DNA of 26,286 nucleotides from SIG440 sp045591035. GTDB lineage: Bacteria > Bacillota > Clostridia > Monoglobales > Monoglobaceae. Made by a program: the position numbers and the translations under genes. How positions within the stretch are numbered: position 1 is the stretch's first letter; every line of letters starts with the position of its first letter. The stretch lies in assembly GCA_045591035.1 (NCBI GenBank), contig JAZNSG010000011.1, positions 1 through 26,286 on the forward strand, written 5' to 3'. The notes under the pieces are model-generated. The model was not told the origin of the DNA, did not search any database, and worked only from the letters and a program-made list of their open reading frames with translations. This document shows, piece by piece, positions 1 through 7,624 of the stretch.

Positions 1-45
1 CAAAATAGCAATAATAACATGGATAATAATTAATGTTGTCTGCAT
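1..45 (-). CDS. secG: SecG preprotein translocase subunit, N-terminal fragment
   Basis: Only the first 15 codons are in the window; the gene runs off the left edge. The peptide reads MQTTLIIIHVIIAIL, which matches the usual start of SecG: a short polar start, then the first membrane helix containing a V-I-H-V-I-I-type core. SecG is the small two-helix membrane subunit of the SecYEG protein-export channel. An AGGAGG ribosome-binding site lies 8 bases before the ATG. The gene is preceded by its own promoter about 160-190 bases upstream and follows ftsZ on the same strand. The assignment rests on 15 residues, so a different small membrane protein is possible. Confidence 0.65.
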   Translation of the reverse strand, partial: MQTTLIIIHVIIAIL

Positions 46-202
46 TTTAATTTCCTCCTAAATTATGTGAATACGTAATGTGCGCATCAAGAAATTTAAC
101 AAAGCAAAAGTTTATGTAATGCCCGGGTTCGACTACACAAAAACCCTTTCGTATACAAGAACACAAAATGCTCACAAAACAAATTTCAACGCAATAAAAA
201 CT

Positions 203-231
203 ATAATACCACAAACCTCTGAATTTTTCAA
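203..231 (-). promoter_or_regulatory. Sigma-A-type promoter for secG
   Basis: On the minus strand a TTGAAA -35 element (226-231) and a TATTAT -10 element (203-208) are separated by exactly 17 bases, each one mismatch from consensus. It lies just after the ftsZ stop codon. Transcription would begin near 196, leaving an untranslated leader of about 150 nt before the secG ATG. The leader contains a short GGGTT/AACCC hairpin near 125-150 but no riboswitch or tRNA that I can recognise. Confidence 0.6.
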
Positions 232-255
232 GAAGTTTTTTACTCCAAAAAAACT

Positions 256-1434
256 TTATTCCTGGCCCTTACGCAAAAACACAGGAACATCAATTCCGTC
301 GTCTTCGCTAACCTTGTTATAAAAGTCACCGCGTTTTTCTGCTGCGGACACGGACTCGGTAATGATATTGGGAAGTTCAACTCTCTTTTCTTCTATATCT
401 TCGCGCATGGTTGCGAAAATACCTTTACCCTCATTGGGACTGAAGATAGAAGTTGCAGGTCTGTCAATTTTGGGAGTTGCCTTTCCTTCAAAACCGGTAG
501 CAATAACCGTAACCTGAAGTTCATCACCCAAGGAGTCATCAATGATAGCACCTATAATGATGTTAGCATCCTTATCAGCAGCCTCAGTGATAATTTCAGA
601 AGCAGTCTGAATTTCAAGAATACCCAAATCGCTTCCGCCCGTAACATTAAGTATAACACCCTTAGCACCGGCAATAGATGTCTCAAGCAACGGACTATTG
701 ATAGCCTTAGCCGCTGCATCATGAGCACGGTTTTCACCGGTTGCTTTGCCTATACCCATGTGAGCATAACCGGTATTTTTCATAATTGTTTTCACGTCAG
801 CAAAGTCAAGACTGATAAGACCAGGACGTGAAATAAGGTCAGAAATGCCCTGAACACCCTGTCTCAAAACATCGTCTGCCATTTTGAAAGATTCAGTAAG
901 AGGTGTCTTGTTTTCAGCAATTGCCAAAAGCTTGTCATTAGGGATAACAACAAGTGTATCAACGCTATTCTTAAGATTTTCAATGCCAATTGTGCTGTTT
1001 TTTGCACGCATAGCCCCTTCAAACCAGAAGGGCTTTGTAACAATACCAACAGTAAGTATGCCCATTTCTTTTGCAACCTCAGCAACGATGGGCGCCGCAC
1101 CGGTGCCTGTGCCACCACCCATACCGGCAGTTACAAACACCATATCTGCATCCTGAATAGCCAACGCTATTTCATCACGGCTTTCTTCTGCTGCTTTAGC
1201 ACCGATTTCGGGAACAGCACCTGCCCCAAGACCCTTGGTAAGCTTTGCTCCAATCTGGATTTTTTGTGTTGCTTTTGAGAGTGACAAGTCCTGCTTGTCC
1301 GTATTAACTGCTATAAATTCAACGCACTGGACTTCTGCGTCAATCATTCGGTTTACCGCGTTGTTTCCACCGCCACCAACACCAACAACTTTAATCTTGG
1401 CAGGGCTTGTGGTTTCAGTATCAAACTCAAACAA
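256..1434 (-). CDS. ftsZ: Cell division protein FtsZ
   Basis: FtsZ is the tubulin-like GTPase that polymerises into the cytokinetic Z-ring at midcell. The 392-residue product has the N-terminal GVGGGGNNAVNRM nucleotide-binding loop, the tubulin signature GGGTGTG at residues 106-112, the T7 synergy-loop region LISLDFADVKTIM near 206-218, a variable acidic linker, and a C-terminal tail (DGIDVPVFLRKGQE) of the kind that binds FtsA, SepF or other membrane tethers. The start codon is TTG: it follows AGGAGG by 7 bases and gives the expected MFEFD N-terminus. The T7 loop has Ser208 where Asn is usual in the NxDxxD motif; Asp210 and Asp213 are kept. It is last in the dcw cluster, with its own promoter 41-68 bases upstream. 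No ftsA precedes it. Confidence 0.98.
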   Translation of the reverse strand: MFEFDTETTSPAKIKVVGVGGGGNNAVNRMIDAEVQCVEFIAVNTDKQDLSLSKATQKIQIGAKLTKGLGAGAVPEIGAKAAEESRDEIALAIQDADMVFVTAGMGGGTGTGAAPIVAEVAKEMGILTVGIVTKPFWFEGAMRAKNSTIGIENLKNSVDTLVVIPNDKLLAIAENKTPLTESFKMADDVLRQGVQGISDLISRPGLISLDFADVKTIMKNTGYAHMGIGKATGENRAHDAAAKAINSPLLETSIAGAKGVILNVTGGSDLGILEIQTASEIITEAADKDANIIIGAIIDDSLGDELQVTVIATGFEGKATPKIDRPATSIFSPNEGKGIFATMREDIEEKRVELPNIITESVSAAEKRGDFYNKVSEDDGIDVPVFLRKGQE

Positions 1435-1474
1435 AATAATTCCTCCTATCTCTTAAAGAGTTACATATATACTT

Positions 1475-1502
1475 ATTATATCATTTTTAAATATTTTGTA
1501 AA
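1475..1502 (-). promoter_or_regulatory. Extended -10 sigma-A promoter for ftsZ
   Basis: On the minus strand a perfect TATAAT (1475-1480) is preceded by TGA, forming an extended -10. TTTACA (1497-1502) sits 16 bases upstream as -35. The predicted start near 1468 gives a leader of about 34 nt containing the AGGAGG of ftsZ. This gives ftsZ transcription independent of the long upstream dcw operon. Confidence 0.7.
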
Positions 1503-1510
1503 TACAAAAT
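1493..1510. repeat. Perfect inverted repeat over the ftsZ -35 element
   Basis: The sequence ATTTTGTA-AA-TACAAAAT is an 8-bp perfect palindrome with a 2-base centre. It covers the -35 hexamer of the ftsZ promoter. It has the size and symmetry of a dimeric repressor site, but the sequence is AT-rich and no regulator can be named. Confidence 0.4.
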
Positions 1511-1564
1511 TACAAATTTATGCGTTTTTTATTAGAAAATTTTATTTTTTTAGTACATTTGACG

Positions 1565-2110
1565 CTATTTTTCTTCTTCAGTTTTAGTTTTCTCTGAATT
1601 TTCATCAAAAATCTGTTTATCCTCGCCTGTTGCTTCGGTCAACTCTTCATCGATTTCACGATTAGATCCCTCCGCCTCCGGAGAAAACGAAACATCTACA
1701 GCATCTGTTTCCGACTCCTCATTTGCAGACTCAAGCTTCAAAAGTCTCTCACGCTCACGTTCACGGGCACGTTTTTCAAAATATTTATCAACCGTAAGCC
1801 GACGAATCATTGCAAGATTGTTAAAAATCCGTACGCCGAAAACAATTATCACCGCAAAGGACAGGCTTATGCCCAGAATATTCCCAATAAATGTAAGGAA
1901 TACAGCAAGTATAGCGTTTGCACATAGTCCCATCATAAATACACTTATGTTAAATTTTTTATTCAGATTTGCCAAAAGTCCGCCAAAAACCGAATCAAGG
2001 GCCGCAAGAATTGCAACAGCCACATACGAAACCATCGTCGCACTTAAGTTGTACGGCATATAAAGTCCAACCAAAACGCCAAGCAGTATAGCAACAATTA
2101 TATAAATCAT
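1565..2110 (-). CDS. sbp: Small basic protein Sbp (DUF1290) with long acidic tail
   Basis: Residues 1-105 form a compact membrane protein with about three hydrophobic helices (roughly 1-20, 25-48, 55-95) and match the DUF1290/Sbp family found beside ftsZ or divIB in Firmicutes. Its precise function is not established. Bacillus Sbp is about 120 residues; this protein has 181. The extra part (about 111-181) begins with an Arg/Glu-rich segment, FEKRARERERERLLKLES, and continues as a strongly acidic, low-complexity tail ending in KTKTEEEK. The ATG overlaps the DUF881 stop as ATGA, indicating translational coupling, and has a GGAGGAG ribosome-binding site. It is the last gene before the separate ftsZ promoter. 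Confidence 0.85.
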   Translation of the reverse strand: MIYIIVAILLGVLVGLYMPYNLSATMVSYVAVAILAALDSVFGGLLANLNKKFNISVFMMGLCANAILAVFLTFIGNILGISLSFAVIIVFGVRIFNNLAMIRRLTVDKYFEKRARERERERLLKLESANEESETDAVDVSFSPEAEGSNREIDEELTEATGEDKQIFDENSEKTKTEEEK

Positions 2111-2856
2111 TCTATCTCCTCCGTTTCAATTGGTGTCGCATACGAAAAGGTACTTGAACCCACATATTTTTTTATGGTCATATTATTGCTTTTCTTAACC
2201 GTAACTTCAATGCCCATAAAATGAGATTGGTCTATCACACCGTATGGCATCCTTATTGCATTTTCCAAGGTGTCGGGGTTTCCTATTGCTTTTATTTCAA
2301 AAGGAGCCGCCTGCTTTCTGTTGTTTATGCTTATGGTAGGTCCGGCACAACGGATTTCACTTGTGGACAAAATACGCTCACCATTCAAAGATAATGCTTC
2401 GGCTCCGGATGCACGAAGTTCATTAAGCACCATAAGAATGTATGAATCGTGAACAATGCCATATCCATCGTCATATGTCACATTACCCACAGCTGCGTTG
2501 CTTCCATCCTTTATTGTCAGAATAACACCGCTCCCCGCAACATCGGTGAGTCCGGCAATCATTTCTGCACGCTTCAGTTCCTCAAGCAAAATTGCCGACT
2601 TTCCACCATTGTTTTTTATTTCTTCTCTGTATTTTGATACATCATTCTGAAGCTCAACAATCTGTTGCAGGAGCTTTTCGTTTTTATCAAGCTCTGTCAT
2701 ATAATCTTGCTGAAGCGTTTCTATTCTGCCCGAAATCTGCTTTTCAACTACAGTAGTCTTCCGCACACCCTTTATCTGCCAAGTTATCGCAAACACAAGG
2801 ATAAATATTACTATCGAAATTGATATTTGAAATTTGAATTTTCTATCTATATTCAT
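2107..2856 (-). CDS. DUF881 (YlxW/YlxX-type) membrane-anchored coiled-coil protein
   Basis: A single N-terminal membrane helix (about residues 10-28) is followed by a coiled coil (about 40-95, with a heptad-like LQQDYMTELDKNEKLLQQ pattern) and a globular DUF881 domain with the typical GSGVILTIKDG and VLNELRASGAEALSLNGERI segments. This is the architecture of B. subtilis YlxW/YlxX, encoded near divIB and ftsZ and of undefined role in division. I place the start at ATG 2856, 8 bases after a GGGG element, giving 249 residues. An in-frame TTG directly after the ftsQ stop (2871) would add five residues but has no good ribosome-binding site. It overlaps sbp by 4 bases. Confidence 0.85.
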   Translation of the reverse strand: MNIDRKFKFQISISIVIFILVFAITWQIKGVRKTTVVEKQISGRIETLQQDYMTELDKNEKLLQQIVELQNDVSKYREEIKNNGGKSAILLEELKRAEMIAGLTDVAGSGVILTIKDGSNAAVGNVTYDDGYGIVHDSYILMVLNELRASGAEALSLNGERILSTSEIRCAGPTISINNRKQAAPFEIKAIGNPDTLENAIRMPYGVIDQSHFMGIEVTVKKSNNMTIKKYVGSSTFSYATPIETEEIE

Positions 2857-2871
2857 ATTCTTACCCCACAA

Positions 2872-3792
2872 TTATTCAGACGCCGTTTCATCTGTGGATT
2901 CTTTGTTTTCACCATTTTCATCAGTTTCATCATCCATAGTATTATCATTGCTTTCTTTTGTATTCTCTTCTTCTGAATCATCTTCAGGCAGTTCCATCGG
3001 TGGTTCTTCCTTCGGTCCTACATATAAATTGTCGCCCCGACAATCAAGCACTGATTCCTCTGTGTTGGAAATGCCTTTATCTATAACGCCCTTTATAAAA
3101 GTCAATTTGTATTCAAGCTTCTCATAATCCCCAAGCAAAATATTAAGACGATTCTCATACTCCATTTTCACATCGGATAAGTCCGCCATGGAAACCGTAG
3201 TAATCTTTCCAATCAAATCTTTCTTTTCTAAAATGCCTATACATTCAAGAATAGCTTGTCCCCGAATATCGTTCTCCGCCACTATATTGTCCCCCGGTTT
3301 TGTTGACAATGGTTTGAGGTCAAGAATCTTAGTCATTTTTGAGAAATCATATTCTCCCGGTTTGGGTAGTGTTTTTATGATTTCCCCTGATTTTGCAATC
3401 AGCAGAAATTCTTTTTCGACTTCAATATACGAAAGAGACACCGCTTCTGTAATATGAATTCTTATTGTGTTGGGGAAAATCCGTCTTACCTCACATTCTG
3501 CTATTTGGGGATTTCCTGTCAGGCGCTTTTCCATAGCAGATACCCCAACGCTGAATATATTAGTATTTACTTTAGCCCCCGAAATACTGATAATCTGTTC
3601 TTTTGTAAGCTCTTTCTGCCCTTCACAAGTAATTGTCTTAACATTAAAAAGCGGAGCTTTAAGCACAGTCACAATAATGCCCACACATATAAGCACAAAA
3701 AGAAGTACCACAAATCGGCGTTTTGCTCTGTTTCTGCGTTTTTTCTTCAGCATTTTCTGTTTCTTTATTTCAAATTCATTCAGCTTTTCCAA
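2872..3792 (-). CDS. ftsQ: Cell division protein FtsQ/DivIB
   Basis: A very basic cytoplasmic N-terminus (KKKRRNRAKRR, residues 16-26) precedes one membrane helix (27-45) and an extracytoplasmic POTRA domain (about 48-118: VKTITCEG...IAECEVRRIFPNTIRIHITE). A beta domain extends to about 255. This is the FtsQ/DivIB fold, a bitopic protein that works with FtsL and FtsB/DivIC in activating septal cell-wall synthesis. Residues 261-306 form an extra acidic Asp/Glu/Ser/Thr/Asn-rich tail ending in STDETASE, outside the membrane by topology. The start is TTG, 7 bases after AAAGGAGG. It lies between murA and the DUF881 gene, a common Clostridia order. Confidence 0.92.
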   Translation of the reverse strand: MEKLNEFEIKKQKMLKKKRRNRAKRRFVVLLFVLICVGIIVTVLKAPLFNVKTITCEGQKELTKEQIISISGAKVNTNIFSVGVSAMEKRLTGNPQIAECEVRRIFPNTIRIHITEAVSLSYIEVEKEFLLIAKSGEIIKTLPKPGEYDFSKMTKILDLKPLSTKPGDNIVAENDIRGQAILECIGILEKKDLIGKITTVSMADLSDVKMEYENRLNILLGDYEKLEYKLTFIKGVIDKGISNTEESVLDCRGDNLYVGPKEEPPMELPEDDSEEENTKESNDNTMDDETDENGENKESTDETASE

Positions 3793-3848
3793 TTGTGGAC
3801 CTCCTTTCTATGTAAGTGTGTGCTTGTCCGCCCTTTTTATCTTTATCT

Positions 3849-3872
3849 GCCGCACAGCATATGCTGTACGGC
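3849..3872 (-). repeat. Intercistronic palindrome between murA and ftsQ
   Basis: GCCGCACAGCAT and ATGCTGTACGGC form a near-perfect inverted repeat with one mismatch and essentially no loop (about a CATATG turn), 6 bases after the murA stop codon. No T-run follows on the minus strand, so it is unlikely to be an intrinsic terminator. RNA processing, mRNA stabilisation or a DNA-binding site are possible. Confidence 0.5.
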
Positions 3873-3878
3873 AAAACT

Positions 3879-5129
3879 TCAAACTCTTTTTATTGATGCC
3901 CCAAGGCTTTCAAAGGTTTTTTCAATGCTTTCATAACCTCGGTCAATGTGCTCAAGTCCCGAAATTGTTGTATTCCCTATAGCAGAAAGTCCGGCAACAA
4001 CAAGAGCTGCTCCTCCGCGAAGGTCACCCGCCTCTACCTTGGCGCCCTGTATATAATTGCAGCCGGTAATGGCCGCAAGTCTTCCGTCAACTATAATATC
4101 CGCACCCATTTTTATGAGTTCAGGGACATGCTTGTATCGGCTTTCAAAAATATTCTCCACAAACACAGTTGTACCATCTGCCGACGCAAGTGCCGACATA
4201 AACAAAGCCTGAGCGTCCGTAGGAAACCCCGGATACGGAGATGTCATTATTTTCCCCAGGCCACGAAGCCGTTCAGAGCACCGTATTCTGAGCCGATTTT
4301 CCTCTGCACATATTTCGCAACCTGCACCTGTCAGCATAGAGGTCATAAGGCTCAGATGCTCCGGTATCACGTTGTCCAGAATCACATCTCCGCCGCATCC
4401 GGCTACACTGCAAAGACAAGTCGCCGCAAATATTCTGTCTGACATTATATTATACTCTACTTTGTGTAATTTTTCAACACCTATTATGTGAATTTTTTCA
4501 GTTCCGGCACCAAAAATTTTTGCACCCATTGCATTAAGAAAATTTTGCAAATCTACAATCTCCGGTTCCCGTGCCGCATTAACAATAATCGTCTCGCCTT
4601 CGGATACCGCAGAAAGCAGCATAATATTTTCTGTTGCACCCACGCTCGGGAATAAAAGATTGACTCTTTTGGGTAAAAGTTTTTCCATTTTGCAATAAAT
4701 TTTTCCACCAATTTCTTCAACTGTTACCCCTAGCTCTCTGAAAGCCTTCAGGTGCATATCTATTGGTCTCATACCAATGCTGCAACCACCGGGATATGAA
4801 ATTACCGCCTCTTTCATTCGGGACAGAATCGGCCCTAGGAACAAAATCGATGAACGCATACTGCTCATCAATGACTCTGATATTTCCGTCGTATGTATGC
4901 TGTCTGCTTTTATCACAGCCGTGTGGTCACTGTATCTGCATTTTCCTCCGAGCTTTTCAATAATATCTAAAGCGCTCCTGACATCCAACAGGTCCGGGCA
5001 CTCTGAAATAATACACTCTTCTCTGCACAATACCGTTGCTGCCAAAATTGGCAATGCGGCGTTTTTAGAGCCCTGTACCCGAGTCTCACCCTTTAGTTTT
5101 TTTCCACCGCATATGGAAATTTTATTCAC
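3879..5129 (-). CDS. murA: UDP-N-acetylglucosamine 1-carboxyvinyltransferase MurA
   Basis: MurA catalyses the first committed step of peptidoglycan synthesis, transferring enolpyruvate from PEP to UDP-GlcNAc in the cytoplasm. Visible hallmarks are Lys22 in GSKNAALP, the catalytic Cys116 loop PGGCSIGMRPIDMHL (Cys is the fosfomycin target in this family), and the active-site Asp in PGFPTDAQALFM. The 416-residue length is standard. I chose GTG at 5129 (VNKISICGG), 6 bases after GGAGGT, rather than upstream ATGs that lack a ribosome-binding site. It sits between murG and ftsQ. A distal hairpin follows its stop. Confidence 0.97.
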   Translation of the reverse strand: MNKISICGGKKLKGETRVQGSKNAALPILAATVLCREECIISECPDLLDVRSALDIIEKLGGKCRYSDHTAVIKADSIHTTEISESLMSSMRSSILFLGPILSRMKEAVISYPGGCSIGMRPIDMHLKAFRELGVTVEEIGGKIYCKMEKLLPKRVNLLFPSVGATENIMLLSAVSEGETIIVNAAREPEIVDLQNFLNAMGAKIFGAGTEKIHIIGVEKLHKVEYNIMSDRIFAATCLCSVAGCGGDVILDNVIPEHLSLMTSMLTGAGCEICAEENRLRIRCSERLRGLGKIMTSPYPGFPTDAQALFMSALASADGTTVFVENIFESRYKHVPELIKMGADIIVDGRLAAITGCNYIQGAKVEAGDLRGGAALVVAGLSAIGNTTISGLEHIDRGYESIEKTFESLGASIKRV

Positions 5130-5203
5130 CGTAACACCTCCAAACAGGATTAACATCAACGCTTTTACATACTATGTCATGCACCTGTTTTGTGTTACTT
5201 GGA

Positions 5204-6313
5204 TTATTTTTCTGTCAAATTTTTTAATATATCATAAATTTTATTTGTTGCATCAAGGATTCCTATCCTTTTTGACCCTTCACTCATAGTCAAAAGCCGG
5301 GCGTCATCCGTCAGTATTGCTTCAGCGGCTTTTGACAGAGTCTCTTCGGTTAAATCCTCTTCAGTTATTACAACCGCACCGCCTGAGCGTTCAACCGCCC
5401 TCGCATTATGCTCCTGATGATGCCCTGCTACATAGGGAGACGGTATCAGTATTGCCGCCTTCCCTAAAGCAGTCATTTCACTCACTGAGCTTCCTGACCT
5501 TGCAACAATCAAATCTGCCGCATTCAGCGCCATATCCATATCATAAATATATTCACTTATGCGAATTTCAGGATAGTCTTTCAAATCGATACCTTTATCT
5601 TTGAAATAGCCCATAACCGTCTCAAAGTGATTGTTTTTTCCGGTAGACATAAGAATCTGGTATTTTCGGCTGTCTGCCACACTACATATCCACTGAGCCG
5701 CAGCTTTGTTAATTTTTTCAGCACCCAGACTTCCGCCAAAAATCAGTATGGTCTTTCTCTCATCAAGTCCAAGTTTTTTCCGGGCATCTGTCTTGTTCCC
5801 GGTCAATATAGCCGGTCTTATGGGGTTGCCGGTGATAACGATTTTGCTTTTATTCTCAAGATACTTTGCAGCATCCTCCATACCAAGAGCAACCACATCC
5901 ACAAATTTCGAAGCCATGCGAACCGTCACTCCGGGAAAGGCATTTGACTCATGTATAATGGTGGGAATTTTCAGCTTTGCCGCCGCCATCAGCACAGGTC
6001 CCGAAACATATCCGCCCGTTCCCATAACAACATCAGGTTTAAAAGCTTTGATATATTTTTTTGCTTTCCTTACGCCAATTATTATTTCTGCTGCAATTTT
6101 GATATTTTTGAGACTGAGGCTTCTCTTGAATCCATGTATCTTTATGAACCTTATGTCAAATCCAAGTCTCGGGACAAGAGTCTTTTCCATTCCTTCTTCG
6201 CTTCCCACAAACAAGAACTCACTTTCAGGCTCCTTTTCTTTTACAAAATTAGCTACGGCAACCGCAGGGTTTATGTGTCCGGCAGTGCCCCCACCGGCAA
6301 AAAGTATTCTCAT
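5204..6313 (-). CDS. murG: UDP-GlcNAc:lipid I N-acetylglucosaminyltransferase MurG
   Basis: MurG is a GT28-family enzyme on the inner membrane face that converts lipid I to lipid II. The 369-residue protein has the N-terminal glycine-rich loop GGGTAGHINPAVA (residues 7-19), the second loop GTGGYVSGP near 100, HESNAFPG near 125, the C-domain loop IFGGSLGAEKIN near 192, and the nucleotide-sugar site region ARSGSSVSEMTALGKAAILIPSP followed by HHQEHNA. The ATG follows GAGGGAATTTT. The 73-base gap from ftsW contains a terminator-like hairpin, so its expression may be partly uncoupled from the upstream genes. Confidence 0.97.
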   Translation of the reverse strand: MRILFAGGGTAGHINPAVAVANFVKEKEPESEFLFVGSEEGMEKTLVPRLGFDIRFIKIHGFKRSLSLKNIKIAAEIIIGVRKAKKYIKAFKPDVVMGTGGYVSGPVLMAAAKLKIPTIIHESNAFPGVTVRMASKFVDVVALGMEDAAKYLENKSKIVITGNPIRPAILTGNKTDARKKLGLDERKTILIFGGSLGAEKINKAAAQWICSVADSRKYQILMSTGKNNHFETVMGYFKDKGIDLKDYPEIRISEYIYDMDMALNAADLIVARSGSSVSEMTALGKAAILIPSPYVAGHHQEHNARAVERSGGAVVITEEDLTEETLSKAAEAILTDDARLLTMSEGSKRIGILDATNKIYDILKNLTEK

Positions 6314-6360
6314 AAAATTCCCTCGCCTTCCTTAAAAAATCAAATGCTTTTAAAAAGCCC

Positions 6361-6394
6361 AAAAAGGCTCAACAGTTATTTCCTGTTTAAGCCT
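6361..6394 (-). terminator. Terminator-like hairpin straddling the ftsW stop codon
   Basis: On the minus strand AGGCUUAAACAG (6394-6383) pairs with CUGUUGAGCCU (6375-6365) through 11 base pairs with one bulged A and one G-U pair. The loop is 7 nt and about five U residues follow. This is an intrinsic-terminator layout, but its 5' arm contains the last codons and the UAA of ftsW, so translating ribosomes would melt it. The 3' arm (GAGCC) can also pair with GGGCU just downstream (6360-6356), an alternative structure. Confidence 0.5.
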
Positions 6395-7598
6395 TTGGTT
6401 TCTTTTCTGTTGCACCCTTTTTGCAGTGTGCTGATATATTAAGCACAATTCCCATTTCAGCCATGGTTATAGCAAGTGCCGTTCCTCCGTAACTGAAAAA
6501 CGGAAGAGGCATACCGGTAACAGGCATTGATGAAGTAACAACAGCAATATTCACCATTGCCTGAATCGCAATCATTGAAACAATTCCTGTTGCAAGTAGC
6601 GTTCCGAATAAATCCGGTGCATTAAGTGCAATTTTTATCCCTCGTAAAATCAAAAATACAAACATCAGAACTACCAGTATCGCACCCAAAAGTCCAAATT
6701 CCTCTGCCAATATTGAAAAGATAAAATCGTTCTGAGGTTCCGGTATGTTAAGATATTTTTGGCGACTCTGTCCAAGTCCTGCGCCAAAAATACCGCCTGA
6801 GCCTATGGCATAAAGGGACTGAACTATCTGCCAGCCTTCGCCTTGTATGTCCTTGAACGGATCCAAAAACGTAACAACTCGAGCTAATCTATATGGTGCC
6901 ATAGCTATAAGCGCAACAATTCCCGGCACTGCAAGTCCGCCCAAAACCATAAAATGACTTATTTTTGCCCCTGCCACAAAAAGCATTATACACGCGGTCA
7001 GAGCAATGAGCATTGTACAACTAAAATGAGGCTCCATCATTATAATTGCGGCAATCACACCAATAATCCCAATGTAAAGCAAAAACACGGGAAACTTATT
7101 CAAATCTTTATAGTTTTGTGACAAGCTGTGAGCGAAAAAAATGATTACTGCAATTTTAGCAAACTCCGAAGGCTGAAAGTTAAACGGGCCTATGTAAATC
7201 CAACGTCTTGCATCGTTAATTTTTCTGCCTATCCCCGGTATCAATACCAAAAGAAGTAACCCGATACTTACACCAATTATCAACACAGCATGTTTTTTCA
7301 GTTCATGATAGTCCAAATTTGCTGTAAAAAACATAAGCACACTGCCAACAACTGCCCACATAAGCTGTTTCTTTAAAAAATAGAAACTGTCATTATTTGT
7401 AGCACTACTTGCAAAAGCTATTGGGCTACTGGCAGAAAAAACCATCAAAAGACCAAAGGCCAACAATATATAGATTATTGCCAGAAACTGAGTATCAACT
7501 TTGGTAATCGTGTTCTTAATATCTAATATTTTAGAACTTTGAGAACTGCGGCGAGCCGAATATGTCCTTTTTATATTTTTATTTCTTCTTATCGCCAT
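6387..7598 (-). CDS. ftsW: SEDS-family septal peptidoglycan polymerase FtsW/SpoVE
   Basis: This 403-residue polytopic protein has about ten membrane helices and the SEDS signatures: QPSEFAK near 142, YLNIPEPQNDFIFSILAEE (whose Asp corresponds to the essential catalytic Asp of SEDS glycosyltransferases), and the C-terminal PVTGMPLPFFSYGGTA. It polymerises lipid II together with a class B PBP, probably the PBP encoded upstream. A basic N-terminal segment (residues 1-30) precedes the first helix. FtsW and SpoVE are not separable from sequence; position next to murG suits either. The ATG lies after a GGGGTAGG element. Most clusters have murD between mraY and this gene; here only 26 bases separate them. 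Confidence 0.95.
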   Translation of the reverse strand: MAIRRNKNIKRTYSARRSSQSSKILDIKNTITKVDTQFLAIIYILLAFGLLMVFSASSPIAFASSATNNDSFYFLKKQLMWAVVGSVLMFFTANLDYHELKKHAVLIIGVSIGLLLLVLIPGIGRKINDARRWIYIGPFNFQPSEFAKIAVIIFFAHSLSQNYKDLNKFPVFLLYIGIIGVIAAIIMMEPHFSCTMLIALTACIMLFVAGAKISHFMVLGGLAVPGIVALIAMAPYRLARVVTFLDPFKDIQGEGWQIVQSLYAIGSGGIFGAGLGQSRQKYLNIPEPQNDFIFSILAEEFGLLGAILVVLMFVFLILRGIKIALNAPDLFGTLLATGIVSMIAIQAMVNIAVVTSSMPVTGMPLPFFSYGGTALAITMAEMGIVLNISAHCKKGATEKKPKA

Positions 7599-7624
7599 TT
7601 CGGCCTACCCCTTTCTTCTTAATT

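Noticed and set aside
120..145. GGTTCGAC-like element in the secG leader suggesting a tRNA or tmRNA T-arm
   Set aside because: No acceptor stem, anticodon arm or CCA-type end can be built around it on either strand.
215..258. A/T-only hairpin (AAGTTTTT/AAAAACTT) after the ftsZ stop as a terminator
   Set aside because: The stem has almost no GC and no proper U-run follows it. It also overlaps the secG promoter -35 region, so a terminator call is not supportable.
80..322. Plus-strand open frame of 80 codons overlapping the ftsZ 3' end and the secG leader
   Set aside because: It has no ribosome-binding site, no recognisable domain, and overlaps both the secG promoter and the antisense of ftsZ. 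Composition looks like chance in AT-rich DNA.
1504..1564. Terminator after sbp in the AT-rich spacer
   Set aside because: The possible GCGT/ACGC pairing spans about 40 bases without a continuous stem. No convincing hairpin plus U-run is present.
3454..3982. Long plus-strand frames (160-171 codons) antisense to ftsQ and murA
   Set aside because: They lie wholly opposite strongly supported genes, lack ribosome-binding sites and have low-complexity Phe/Ser-rich translations typical of antisense shadows.
5130..5203. AAACAGG/CCTGTTT repeat between murG and murA as a ribosome-binding-site-masking structure
   Set aside because: Only 7 bp with a spacing of about 35 bases, and it pairs next to, not over, the Shine-Dalgarno. 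Too weak without covariation evidence.
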